The position numbers were made by a program, and so were the translations under genes. Shown here piece by piece: positions 48,440-60,000 of a stretch of 60,000 nucleotides of DNA. The DNA is from Owenia fusiformis (taxonomy: Eukaryota; Annelida; Polychaeta; Sabellida; Oweniidae), in assembly GCA_903813345.2 (NCBI GenBank), contig CAIIXF020000011.1, positions 20,879,754 to 20,939,753 of the forward strand, given 5' to 3'. Positions within the stretch are counted from its first letter, which is position 1, and each line of letters opens with the position of its first letter. The notes under the pieces were generated by a model. That model saw nothing but the letters and a program-made list of their open reading frames with translations, was not told the origin of the DNA and made no database searches.

Positions 48440-49982
48440 TTTAACTTCATAATAACAATGCCTGTTTTAAATTTTTAATTAATCGTTAAATGTGAGCTTT
48501 CGATATCAGTTATTTGGAATACGTAGACGCAAACTTGACAAGTTGTTCTTGTACAAGTCGAGAATAGCACTGGGGAGGAACTCATGAAACTAAGATAGGG
48601 TGATTTCATACTTCAAATCACAACAAAATATTTGGCAAATGTGTAGTTTGTGAATTCCGGTTTCAAAATATGATTTCAACTTAGAAATTAATTTTGCCAT
48701 TGCTGGGATATTCACAAATAAATTCCCTAGATTAAGAAACGAGGAAAAAGCAAAGCTTCTAAAAATGTACTGTCCTGGTTTCTTTGAGAAACATTCCTCC
48801 TCAGTGGTATTTACGTCATTTAAAAGTTGCAGAATAAGTTTGGCTGAAAACTTACATGTATATCGAATGCACTGAGATATACAAAACTGATTGGTTGAGA
48901 CAAATTGACATAGCTGAAGTACTGGTCGCACTATACGTCTTGGCATGGTAGTATAGAGATACAATGATGATTTATGTAAAATTATTTGCTTTTGGGTCGA
49001 TTATAACATACGCATGTCCCGATGATGTTCAGTTTCGATTAATCAAGCAGACATGTTTAATATTGATTATTATTATATCACTGTCATATTCCTCACTCTA
49101 TGATTGATCAATTTCCTACACGTGACTAGAAATAACAAGTGATATTCAACAGGATCATGTGACTTCCGTTGAATATCAAATGATATTCACCAGGCACGAC
49201 TTTGTTTTTATCACTTGTTTGCCTATAGGCAAAACACATACAGGTTCAGTTTAAATGTTTATCAAGAAATATAAAATGTCTATCTAGTAAAGCATATTAG
49301 ATTTAGACATCACATCGTAAAAATACCACTTTGGGCACCATTACCATTGTTCAAGAGACACTCGAACATGTCTACTAAATAATTATTAAGTCAAATTCCA
49401 TACGATTTTTTGCAAGAAATCAGGGTCAGCTACTACAGTACTATTCGAGGAGACCAATGCAACTTTTACACCAACTTTGCCTCAAAGCCCTCAACTTATA
49501 AAATCATAATATTGTAGAAACAGCTGAGATACTGAGAGCATTTCGTGATATTTTGCTGACATATACACAGAAATGTATTATTTACCTTCAAACAATGTTG
49601 ATTGTAAATAACAATTGTGAAATATATAGAAACAATGTCACTTCCTTATTGTTTTATTTTCAAATATTTGTTATACAACTGCATCGTTTTCGACATTCTC
49701 AAAAGGTCATTGCGACCCAGATTTTTACCTATCCCAGCAACGGCATACATTAGCCAATACTAGCCAGACATTTTTGGGACAATAAATAATAATTCAATGT
49801 ATTATTGTCAAAACAAGAAATGAATGACAAGTGCAAAAATCTTTTACTTGAATTTATGAGTTAAACAACGTTTCGAAAATAACAAGATAAAACTGGGCTT
49901 GGTTCAGAAATATGTGAAATATGTTCAGAAAAATGTGACATCATCATGACATTATGCTGTACTGTTCCGTATACTAGAGAAG
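48440..49982. other. Intergenic between monooxygenase B and lectin gene
   Basis: A 124-codon minus-strand frame (48590-48964) has no recognised motif and no supporting splice sites; I do not call it a gene. A short imperfect inverted pair lies at 49140-49200 (GATATTCAAC against GTTGAATATC). Otherwise nothing seen. Confidence 0.4.
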
Positions 49983-50106
49983 AGGGAGTTTAAGCTTGCA
50001 GTGTTTTTCACAACCTAAACGTAGACGGAACTTATTTAAGCATGCATTTGTATGGACGATTGGTCATACGTACAGTTTCGATTTTGTATGCAAGCTTAAA
50101 CTCCCT
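49983..50106. mobile_element. 124-bp MITE with 18-bp perfect inverted ends
   Basis: AGGGAGTTTAAGCTTGCA at 49983-50000 is exactly inverted at 50089-50106. The middle is unique and non-coding. Confidence 0.7.
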
Positions 50107-51144
50107 AAATAGACGCATGGTGAACTTATAGAAATAATTATTTCAAATCCTTAATCTTAACAGAAAGTTACAGTTCTTATATCAAATATAAATACAATAA
50201 ACACATACAATAGTGAGTTACATGTAATAAATTATTTAACAATGACAACTCTGACGTCATTGATGCATAGATTGCTGCAAAGAACTTTGATTTTGACCAT
50301 TTTTCAACTGATTGGAGATAAACGTTAATTAGTTATAGTGCTAAAGGTCTATGAATTAGAATGACGTGGTTTGTAAGTACATGTGTCATATTCCAGGTTA
50401 GACGTTGAATATATAGAGATTATCCTATATGAGGTTCAGGATATTGGGATCATTCCTTGGCCAATATAATATATCTACCCGAAAATATAAGGTTTTACAA
50501 ACCGGCTTTATGTACCTGTGACACGTCCAAGTATGGGATAAAAAGGCTTATTCAGATATCCCATGTTTATGAATGATACAGATCATAAATCATATGTAGT
50601 AATACAAACATTCCATGCTATTGAGGTGAGGACCCATGGCACACAAGTGATGTTGCACAAAGTTCGTTCGTGGCTTGCCACATGGTCACAGATATTCCAA
50701 AAATTTGAGAATACCACGTGATCGTTCAAGTATTGTGACCTATATTTGTCCAATAATATTACGGCAAACTTGACAGTTGAATTGTGTAATAATTTGAAAT
50801 ACATCAACATTTAAAGTTACACATATTTTCTATTTAAGATAACAAAAAATATTTACATAACTTTGATTTCAATTCGCTCTCATTGATTGTCATCTAATTG
50901 AAACTGAACTTTGTGCCATTAGATTGATCAATTAGTCTTGACGTCACAAGTGTTTTCTTAATCTTAACATATGCGATCAATACATAAATATTTATGAGAA
51001 TTTATGCTGTCTGAAAGCTTCTGATAACCAATAATCGATCACCAAAATGTGTCGTCACTGTTCAATACTGATGATAATAGAGTCCCTAAATGGGACGCTT
51101 GAATTTTTAGAACAATAAATCACTTGGCACCACTTGAAAATGTG

Positions 51145-51152
51145 TATATAAG
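51145..51152 (+). promoter_or_regulatory. TATA box of the PAN/lectin gene
   Basis: TATATAAG lies 63 bases before the CDS ATG at 51215, giving a start near 51175 (CATATTCAACAAG) and a 5'UTR of about 40 bases. Spacing and orientation fit a strong core promoter. Confidence 0.65.
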
Positions 51153-51214
51153 AACCCGGTTCTTACATATTCAACAAGCAATTGAACAATAAGAAGAAAC
51201 AAGAATTTTTAAAA

Positions 51215-54200
51215 ATGATATTTTACACTGCTGGCATTTTGGCATTTTTTGCCATTTGTACATATGGTTCGCCGATTCAGAAAAGACAAGCTACAGGTAG
51301 GCTATAGCTATATGTAGATTTATTTTTATTTTTTGATTTATTTGGTACTAACCTACAATGCAATATTAATGTTACATTCCACATTTAACATAAAAATATG
51401 TATTCTAGTATATAGTGATTTCAATTTAAACATAATTTTATCTTCACTGAACTGAACTGGCAAGGTCAACCGAACAACCTATTCTCCATTTAGAATCTTG
51501 AGAACGTGTTTCAATCATACATCATTAGACTCTTCCTTCCTTTTTTATTCTTCAGAATGGACGTGGGTGGATCTACCCGGAGGCTGTATCAAAAACTTCA
51601 ACAATAAAATAATAAAATCTGTGGAGAGCCTAGATGCATGTAAACGACTCTGTGAGGTAGAAACAAGCGTAGTGTGCCTTTCTATCGATTACAACAAGGG
51701 CAAGTCACAGTGTCAGCTTTCTGTCAAATACTCTGGAAATAACCCCTTGAGCTACCCATGCCACGCCGGCACTGAGTGGAGCTATGCCGAACGCCAAATG
51801 CAAGGTAAAAGGAAGCTTACGAATATGTTCATAGGTTTCCGATTTTTTGCGCTTAATAATTCTTTAATTTTTCGTATTTTGGTTTCAATAAAACAATGTA
51901 TATATTTGACTCAAACTATGAAACAAGGCAAATGACCAAAGCAAACTCATATTGCTAAATAAATATTGTGTTTTAACAGGATCATGCCCAATTGGACAAG
52001 TGCAGTTCAACACAGCCTGTTACCTTATAGACACCGAAAAGAAGACACACGAAGCTGCCTCGAGTTCATGTCAGACACAGGGGGGTCAACTGACGTCCAT
52101 TTTGTCTGCCATCGAAAATGCATTTCTCGCAGTTGAATTAGAGAGAACTCACACAGAGAGCAAGCATACATATTTCTATATAGGTAAATATTCTAAATTG
52201 AAATATAGTTTGTATAATCTAGGGTATAATTTCTATGAAATGCGATGTAATGTAAGTTTAATATGTTTATAAAATGCATATTTCCAAAAAATAAATTACA
52301 CATACAGTACATAGTCATGCAATCTATTTTAATATGTATACTTGATATAACATTACAATATTATATAATATAATAAAACATAATAAAATAATTATATGAT
52401 ATCATATACTACTAATGTAATATAATATACTAGTATAGTAATTAATAGAATATATTATAACATGATATATTTATAACATGATATAACATATTAGTAATGT
52501 ACAATTTATGATACATTATAATTCAGGACTTTCTGGCAAAAATAACGAGTATACACAATGGGCAGATGGCAATAGTGTAGGTTACACAAACTGGGGCAAA
52601 GGTGAACCAGAAAATAACAAAGAGGAATGCGTCACAATTGAGAAACAAGAGGGTTTTAAATGGCATGATGTTACATGCGGCAGATCCGAAGCATCCATCT
52701 GTAAATTTGAGCAAAAGATTGAACTCAGTAAGTTTGCATCGGTTTTAACAGATCCAATCTTAAATTTCGGCCATTTTTATAATCATGTTAAAATAAAAAT
52801 ACTTAAAATAAAAACAGATCCAATCTTAAATGTCAGCCATTTTTATAATCATGTTAAAATCAAAATACATAGTAATTGAATGGTCTTTATTATTTTAGAT
52901 GAAAACTGGGTGGATACACCAGGCGCATGCATAAAGAACTTCAACAACCGCATTATAAAGCCTGTTAACACTATGGATGCTTGTAAAAAACGATGTGAAG
53001 ACGAGACTGCTTTCCGGTGCTGGTCCATTGATTACAATGCTGGAGCTTCACAGTGCCAGCTATCGGAAAGGTACTCTGGAAATAACCCCATTAGTGACCC
53101 TTGCCATGCTGGACCCCAGTGGAGCTATGCAGAGATTTTTATTGAAGGTAACATTCTATGTAACGTTTTCTGGTAATAGCCATCAAAAAGAAATAAGCTG
53201 AACAAACTATTGTCAAACGGTTGACCCGTAAAAGACCCTCAAAACGATTTACCACATCAGAGGTTGAATTGAAAACTAAATATCATTAATGAATAAACAC
53301 AAAGACCACATGCGTCTCGAACTCGCAACCTCGTGGTTACGGCGCCCAATCGCCAAGCTCGAACGTGCCGGCGCTCAAGCTAATTAAAGTGCATAGTTGT
53401 ATCAAATATATGTATACATTCACAGGTACAATTGATATTACTGCTGATGACGCTTACGACCTGTTTGTCGATGGTGCCCAAGTTGGTTCCGGTAGAAGCT
53501 GGAAACAAGCACAACGATACTCGATTTCTTACCCGGAGAATGTGCAAGTGATTGCCGTAAAGGGTATGTATGTCAAGCTAATTAAATCGAATACCACCAT
53601 CACACCAAACTAATTCTCAAGCCGTTTTTAGAAATGACGAACGGGTTTACAACGTGACTGAAAAAGACTCCCGACCATAGTCACGTATATGGTTTTAGGT
53701 AGACGGGATAAGGCCTACTCTGATGTGACAATAGATTTACGTACGATCTCTTCACTTGTTTAGACACACATAATTGGTGTCGTAAAGAATGTTTTAACAA
53801 TTGTGTTACAATACAACTGAAGCCGTGTTCAAAACATCATTGTCGACAATTCAAAATATACACTATTAGACTGTAAGCTTATGTATACGTATTTGATTAT
53901 TCCCAGGTTGGGACACAGGCAAAGTGGTATCGGGAATCATTCTTTCATTCCGTCATAGCGATGTCCTTCTTAACACCGACAGTAGATGGAAATGCTTCTT
54001 TGGATCCGTTGACCCATTGTGGAATCAACCTGGTTACGATGACAGGTAAGGTTGTACTTCGCCATGCTTTTACATACTACTCTGTGCTTTTATAAAACAA
54101 ATTGGTAGATCGTTTGGAATCTTTTAAAGATTATATTTTTTAAATGATAAAAACAATTACAGAATTGGTATGCATTCAAAACCAGTAGCAAAACATCGTT

Positions 54201-55729
54201 TTATGGGTTGAGCGTTACCAGTTTAGTTCACCTGTTGAACGAATTCAAATTAATGTATGAAAAGCATAAAATGAAATTTTCGATAACCATATTGCGGATA
54301 TGATATTGATCGATGATAAACATAGTATTCTTTTTCTTTCAATTATTATTAGAAAACATACCGAGAAGTCCGATGCATATTTATAATCATTGTGTGTCTA
54401 TTTAGCGTGCTGAAACAGTCATTGTAAGTTATTTAATTCTCCAGTGCCTGGCCCGCGGCAGTGGAATTCAGCACAAACCGTGACGATTCCTATGTGAAGA
54501 CCAACAATGGGAAACCTTGGTGGCCTCAAGTGGACAAGGCAGCAAAGATGATTTGGACCAAAAACAGCTATAGAGACACGACGGTATATTGCAGATACAG
54601 TAAGTCAACAATATGCTATTGTTCACTGATTTGGAGGTTGATTGAGCAAACTATATATCACCCATTGTAGACCTTCTATTACTTCCGTACTAGTTGAAAA
54701 CAGAAAGATGTGATGTGTATCAGAATGAAGATTGACCAACAGAATTCTGTTGAATAGATTGATGTGTATTTGTCTTAAGTATCTGAAAGTGCAAGTAGAT
54801 TTATGTTATAAGTTCAATCAAAAGAGCAATCCACGCGTTGCGTTGAATACAGTACCACGACATGTAGACCAACACTAGCTATCAAACCGTTTAGGTTTAT
54901 TATATGGACATATTAGAGCTGAAACGTTAAATCTTAGTATTTCACTTTCAGCCTTGAAAGCGTCAACGACACCAAGAACAACTCCCGAGACAACAACACC
55001 AAAGTTAACTACTACACCAACTACAACCATACCTGTACCAAGTAAATATTTTTCTTTATTATGAAACTCCAATATAAATATATAATAGTACCTGAAATAT
55101 TATAGCCCTGGAAAAAAACAATATAACAGTTTCAGAAAAAGTCGGGTGCTTAGATAGAATCTTGGATTTGATAGGAATCACACATTTCACTTGTTTTCCA
55201 TAAAATATCAGCCTCGACAATTTCATCAATTTGATATAACCATCCCACGCTAGATACAATTGGAACACAGTTAATGGTCGAAGAAACCGCCGATGACCAG
55301 TTGAAGCTAAGAATGTAGTCAGCCATTGAATTAATGTTCATGGTTGAAGCCTTAATATAATCAGTTTTCCAATCTGTCTGGAGAATATATGTCAAGTCCA
55401 AATTTTCTGTAAAGCCTAGGGATGACGAGTCATTCAAATCACAGACATCCCCTCCCACTCCCACACTTTATATGAGTATATAGTTGTAGATTAAAAAGGA
55501 ATGACACGATGTTTCTTTTATTCCAGTTTGCCAGTACATTGGTCAGTTACTTGCTGATAAAGTAGACCCATGCAGATTCTACCAATGTGCCTATGCCGAC
55601 AACAACCTGAACCTTAGGGCAGTCAGCATGCCCTGTGCTCCCGGGACTAGTGTGCCGCCCTCTTACGTTGCAGGCAACCCATGTATTGGACCAGCTCTGG
55701 ACCAGTGCCCCAAGGGAAAGGGCATATAA
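51215..55729 (+). CDS. Secreted PAN - C-type lectin - PAN - chitin-binding (CBM14) protein, 569 aa
   Basis: Ten exons: 51215-51296, 51556-51804, 51980-52183, 52527-52727, 52899-53147, 53426-53563, 53907-54045, 54445-54599, 54952-55041, 55527-55729 (TAA). Most introns are phase 1, as in shuffled extracellular domains. Order: signal peptide (MIFYTAGILAFFAICTYG) with a following KR site; PAN/apple-like module (GGCIKNFNN, ACKRLC, SQCQLS); C-type lectin domain over two exons (CYLIDTEKKTHEAASSSC, GEPENNKEECVTI, WHDVTC, SICKFE); a second PAN module in an exon of identical length, 249 bases; a beta-rich region over three exons (ADDAYDLFVDG, DSRWKCFF, AAKMIWT) of unassigned fold; a Thr/Pro-rich linker; a CBM14/peritrophin-A chitin-binding domain with six cysteines (CRFYQCAYAD). 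It probably binds sugars and chitin outside the cell, as in cuticle, mucus or immunity; that is inference. The usual EPN sugar motif reads EPE. Confidence 0.9.
52748..52868. repeat. Intronic 66-bp tandem duplication
   Basis: Two copies of the stretch starting ACAGATCCAATCTTAAAT begin at 52748 and 52814, almost filling intron 4 of the lectin gene. They differ at a few bases. Confidence 0.8.
53300..53382 (-). repeat. tRNA-like (SINE-type) fragment in lectin intron 5
   Basis: On the minus strand, GAGGTTGCGAGTTCGAGACG resembles a tRNA T-arm/B box, preceded by CTTGGCGATTGGGCGCC, which resembles a D-arm/A-box region. The acceptor stem does not close, so it is more likely a tRNA-derived SINE head than a working tRNA gene. 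Confidence 0.35.
53597..53720. mobile_element. Fragment of the inner TIR element family, in lectin intron 6
   Basis: ATCACACCAAACTAATTCTC near 53598 matches the terminus of the element at 20406-21213, followed by similar GAACG/GACGAACGGG words. The other end was not found. Confidence 0.5.
55150..55464 (-). other. Unrecognised 104-codon antisense frame in lectin intron 9
   Basis: An open minus-strand frame with mixed, protein-like composition (including ADYILSFNWSSAVSSTINCV and VGWLYQIDEI). No known motif, signal peptide or clear splice sites. It may be a fragment of a transposed gene or chance. Confidence 0.2.
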
Positions 55730-55799
55730 AATATATTGGACCAATGAACAAAGGAGAAATAGGATATATAATATATAGTAAATTTGACTTATAGTTAGT

Positions 55800-55805
55800 A
55801 ATAAA
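55800..55805 (+). terminator. Polyadenylation signal of the PAN/lectin gene
   Basis: AATAAA 71 bases after the stop codon at 55729, the first such signal downstream. Confidence 0.55.
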
Positions 55806-55809
55806 AAAT

Positions 55810-57032
55810 GTATAGATATATTGGATCATGGAAAGAGAATAGGAATGGAAAGGAATCTTTATGGCAACTGGTCTCTCACAATTTATTTTTGTTTCTATCA
55901 AAGGAGCACAAGCAAAATTCTCAGTTTACGACACGTATCTCAGCCATTCTTCTTTAATCCTACGTGCTAGAATCCTTTAGATCAAGTACAATTTGTTTAT
56001 CGTAATTGGTAAAATCTACAAATCGATTTAAAAAATGGCCAAAAAAATCAAGTAGCGCCATTAAAATATGAATGCTGTTTACATTTTATGGTAAATATAC
56101 TTACTTATAAAGAGAATAACAAAGTTTTTGAATGACATTATTCGTAAAATGACTCGACAAATGATGACTAATATTCGCTCTGGCACAGAATTTTTATCTG
56201 TTCCCCTAGTTGATAAATAAGGATGCGGACATTTAGTCAATTGCAGATTCCAATCCATTTCTTCAATTCTATGACTGGCCTTTATTAATTTGTTAGCATT
56301 AAGAAGAGACACAGCTGGTCTGAGAATCTGCTTATCGAATTTGAAATTCACTTGCTGAAACAATTAATAGTTCTAACTTATAACCAATGTTTTAACTAAA
56401 TTATTATTATGTAATCATTGTAAATCAATCTTGAAATATATATTGTATAAAAATGCATATTGGGAGTTGCATTTATTACAAACTAGAAAAATAGAATTTC
56501 CACACTAATAGTAGCCTGGACAGAAGGTAACGTGATTTCTTATTCCTGATCAAGCCTTGTTAGATAGCAATGTTTTTGTGAAATCCAGACTGCACAATCC
56601 CTGACTTTTTGACCTCGTACATACGTATTAAATGGTTTTGACATTTTAATTTAAAATAAATGATAGACGTTTTTGCACAATCTAGTTACAAGTATCTGCA
56701 GTATCTACATTTTGTCACTCTAATGGTCAGTTGAGAGACTGGATTAAGAAATTAAAATGTAAGCACAAGGGGAAAGAGCAAAAATTGTTACAACGCATGC
56801 AACAAAATCAGGAAATCCTCACAACCCAATACCTCACACGGTGAACTGACGAACGAATAGCCAATAACCCCCGTCTACCTCCCACTTTTCAGGAACCATT
56901 ATCACAATCTAAAAACACAAGGCTATGAGGCATTCCATTCATATCATTCATACTGGAGTCATAACACTTTTTGCTGAAGAGCAAAAAACTTCAGACACCC
57001 ATTTATGCTGATTCTTCGAGCAAAGAACAAAT
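55810..57032. other. Intergenic, nothing recognised
   Basis: A 94-codon minus-strand frame at 56079-56363 has no recognised motif. No clear repeats. Confidence 0.4.
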
Positions 57033-57202
57033 TGGTGTGAAAGAAATTATAGTCCCCTGGGGATTATGGTCCCCTTTCTTAAAGGCCCTTACTGGCCCTG
57101 ACTGTGTATAAATAATAAGGAAAATAATTGTAATTAGGTCACCATATAAATCAATAGAGAATAGGACCAAAATTGATAGGACCACCTACCTTTTTACACT
57201 GG
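57033..57202. mobile_element. Uninterrupted copy of the GGTGTGAAA element
   Basis: It aligns with both outer parts of 20344-21330: GAAAGAAATTATAGTCCCCT at the left and GATAGGACCACCTACC at the right. It gives the empty-site sequence for the inner insertion of that copy. Confidence 0.75.
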
Positions 57203-57783
57203 CTTGAACTTGAATCTTGAAACTTTTTGTTTCAGTGTGAAATGTATGAGTATCATACATAATTCTAGAGAAAATGTAATTTGAGAATGAACTGATTTTG
57301 CCTTTTTAAAAAATTGGTGTATATTTAGTTATTTGTCAGCTTTGTTATCACTCCATGCTGCTAACTTAACGTTGCTGTTGCTTCGTGTAGGCTAAATATT
57401 TTTCAAAGCCAAATGTGATCATATCATATTGAATGTGGCATATAGGATTAACAGCATGGGGTTAACTGTAAAATGGCAGCTAATGAAGTGAATGATCATT
57501 CATTATCGACGTATTAAAAATATAAAGACTGGAAATAAACAGAACAGAACTCTCCCTTTAAATTCTCAAGATTTCAAGTAATTCATCTTCAAGATGTCAA
57601 GATCAATTGACAAGAACATTTAATATAGATACCATACTAATATATAAATTTAAAAAATCTTTGTATACAAATATTGAGATTGTCCAAAATACCATTATGC
57701 GCTATTATCAATTATGATTATGGTTCTCTGGTAATATACAAATAAATTCCAGTTGGTAGCTAGGATACATAGACTCCATATGC

Positions 57784-58667
57784 TCTCATAACTCAAAATG
57801 AATTTTTAGATGTTAATTATATTTTTGAAAAGTTAAAAAATAAAACAAATTGGATTTCTGAATATTTCCAAGTCCTAACTGTAATGAAATCAATAAAAGG
57901 CTTTATTAACATAGAACAAGTGAAATTCACAAATATACTAAGAAAACCCAACTTTAAAGTAAAAAACATCCAATTAGACTTTAGAGGTAAAAAATCCAAT
58001 TTCTTTTATACAATACTGAAAAATAAAAAATCTGAAAAATGGTTTACCTACAAGAAATGGGAAAGAGATTTTTGTATATAATGAAGGTAAAATAGATGAA
58101 ATAAATTGGCCAAATATTTTTACTAGCAAGATGATAAAAGTTAAAGACAAAAATTGCCAATTTTAATTTCAAAATAATTAACAATATTCTTCCTGGATTA
58201 ACTGACTTATTTCTCTATGGGATAACAGATAATTATCATTGTAGTATTTGCAATAATTTATGTGACTTGAAACATATTATTTTTGAATGTTCCTTAGCAA
58301 AAGATATATGGGCACTGATACATAAAACATGTGGCCTTAATATTTCTTACAGAAAAATTATAATTGGTTATAATGGCCAAGACTCACATACACATTTTTA
58401 AAATTATTTTATCAGCATTGTTACAAACAGTATTTATAAATCATATATTTTAGAATTGAACAGTAAAAAACAAACAACATTTGAAAGCATGATTTCATTG
58501 ATAAAATATGAAATTAATTACAGAAAAAATGTATTTTATTGTTCAAAGTGGAATTTTGTATCAAAACTATTAAAATGAAAATTGTATGAATTATCTATTT
58601 TATGTCATTGTTTATGTTATGTAAAATGACCAAAAGCTGAATAAAGACTATTTTAAAAGAAGAAAAA
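57784..58667 (+). mobile_element. 5'-truncated LINE with perfect 15-bp target-site duplication
   Basis: ATAGACTCCATATGC occurs directly before (57769-57783) and after (58668-58682). Between them, three frames carry pieces of a reverse-transcriptase C-terminal region: a stretch with KLANFNFKIINNILPG-like sequence near 58150, a zinc-knuckle-like CSICNNLCDLKHIIFEC near 58240, and ISLIKYEINYRK near 58495, all typical of L1/Tx1-type elements. Frame breaks show it is inactive. The 3' end is A-rich. Confidence 0.8.
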
Positions 58668-58682
58668 ATAGACTCCATATGC

Positions 58683-60000
58683 AGCATTTCAAGAAAAGCA
58701 ATGCCCAAATATTCGTTGTGCTGCTTTACCTTCTGCGCAATTTTTCCTTTGGAACCACAAGCGACGTCAGGGAAACCACTGAAACCTACAAAAGAACCAC
58801 AAGGGGCCTCTAGGGAACCCCTAGTACCACTAGTACCTGCTCTGCTTGTCTAAAGAACCATTTACTATACTTGATGCTAAAGGGTCTAATTGTTCGTTGG
58901 AGCAGGACGATTCTAATTCCCTGGATGGAACTTGTGGTCCACTAAACGGCCAAAGGTAGATGACAAAAGTAGATGACCCTAGATGACCCTAACCCCAGAA
59001 GTCAACGATGGTTTCCTAAAAGACTCGAGAGGTTGCCTATAGGTTCTTATACTGGTTATTTAATAGTAGTCTTGCTTAAAAGACCCCGTACCCCCCCCCC
59101 CCTTTATCCTTCTCTCTATATATTGCCAGGTAAAGAGAGTGAAGGTGACGGGGGTGGATACAATCTTTGAGCAAGACTAATTTAATAGCCTTGCCCAAGT
59201 CGATATTTTTTAATTATCTGATCTTGAATTATTACGGCGGTCATAATATAAATCAAGTATAAGCACGGGGAATAAGCAAAACGAGGGCGAAGCCACGGAC
59301 TGCGACTCACGTAATTCAAAACGAGGTTACAACGCATTATAGCTGAACAATGGCGGTAAGTCCAAACTTAATTTGGAAGGCATGTTAGGATTTGGGGTAG
59401 ATTATTGGTTTGGATATTCTACACAATAGCTAGTATGTTCCAGTCGGTGATCAACATATTCATACTCCACCTGCAATGGCATTCTTGGTGCTCGACTGTC
59501 CAATAGTTTAGCATGAACACAAATGAATTCGAAATCTGCCACAAAAAATGTAATTTTGTCAATATTTGTCCCTAATATACCGATTTAAACAAAGGAATCA
59601 GAAATGACATCGAATTAATATAATTATTCATGTTCTATTGTTACAATTACATCTTCGTGTGATATTTGGTAAGCGGAAAACGTACAATTACATAGAAAAT
59701 TGGAATTTATAATAGTCGCAGTCCATCCATCTGCCCAACGCAGTCCGCGACTCAATGTTGCTTTATATCTGAAGCTGAACGCAATCACAGCCAAAGGTAG
59801 ATAGCACAATGTGTGAACAGGTGTGGCCGAAATGAATGGAGCAACTTTGGACAAAATTGAATATAAAGGGCTATTTTAATAGACCTACATCGTGTCTCAA
59901 TCCATTCTGCAAATATATACAAGCTGTCAAATACAGCTGAAATCATGAATTTATGGTAGCTAGCAATATTGATGGACTGTTGGAAAGATCATCCAAAATT
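58683..60000. other. Intergenic, no gene seen apart from a MITE
   Basis: Only short frames without motifs. An ATGGCG followed directly by GTAAGT at 59349 could be a tiny first coding exon of a gene lying beyond the window, but nothing supports it. Confidence 0.35.
59067..59179. mobile_element. 113-bp MITE with TAGTCTTGCT ends, copy 2
   Basis: It has the same termini as the copy at 37307-37441, in inverse orientation, and the same poly-C run. ATTTAATAG flanks both sides as a 9-bp direct repeat. Confidence 0.75.

Noticed and set aside
48590-48964. 124-codon minus-strand frame after gene B
   Set aside because: No recognisable motif or splice sites; composition fits chance.
56079-56363. 94-codon minus-strand frame
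   Set aside because: No recognisable motif; not supported by exon borders.
59349-59360. ATGGCG followed by GTAAGT considered as a tiny first coding exon
   Set aside because: Two codons plus a donor are too little to support a gene without a downstream exon in the window.

Overview
The window is animal nuclear DNA: AT-rich, with short GT-AG exons, TATA-box promoters and many small transposon relics. The gene content fits a non-vertebrate bilaterian, probably a marine lophotrochozoan-like invertebrate: a secreted PAN/C-type-lectin/CBM14 protein, DBH-like monooxygenases in tandem, a DEG/ENaC channel and lineage-specific orphan genes. I cannot name a species from sequence alone.

Layout. (1) 1-6.0 kb, minus strand: the 5' part of a secreted, Cys-free, Glu/Lys-rich coiled-coil protein. 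Its phase-0 exons form a cassette that has been tandemly duplicated; the gene runs off the left edge. (2) 7.7-9.2 kb, minus: the 3' exons of a single-pass membrane protein with a cytoplasmic tail carrying two PPxY motifs. (3) 9.3-17 kb: no clear gene, mostly terminal-inverted-repeat elements, some nested. (4) 17.1-19.0 kb, plus: an intronless DEG/ENaC-type sodium channel with an in-frame 24-bp tandem duplication. (5) 19-26 kb: transposon relics, one nested insertion with a dated order, and a weak candidate for a small secreted peptide gene. (6) 26-48.3 kb, plus: two near-identical 13-exon DBH/MOXD1-like copper monooxygenase genes (A and B) with a broken third copy between them. Introns of B carry insertions missing from A, so A serves as an empty-site control. 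(7) 51.2-55.7 kb, plus: a ten-exon secreted protein, PAN - C-type lectin - PAN - unclassified beta-rich region - Thr/Pro linker - chitin-binding domain. (8) 55.8-60 kb: transposon relics, including a 5'-truncated LINE with a perfect 15-bp target-site duplication.

Most notable points. Gene B of the monooxygenase pair ends at a TGA followed by CTA, a known stop-readthrough context, and the frame stays open for 99 more codons that end in a hydrophobic, membrane-anchor-like segment. The same TGA is present in copy A, where the extension is frameshifted. Either this is a regulated secreted/anchored switch or a shared ancestral nonsense mutation. The second is the cassette-built coiled-coil gene, in which a short motif recurs and in two exon types ends exactly at the exon border.

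The genes do not form an operon or an evident pathway. The monooxygenases, the lectin/CBM14 protein and the coiled-coil protein all have signal peptides, so the neighbourhood is rich in secreted products.
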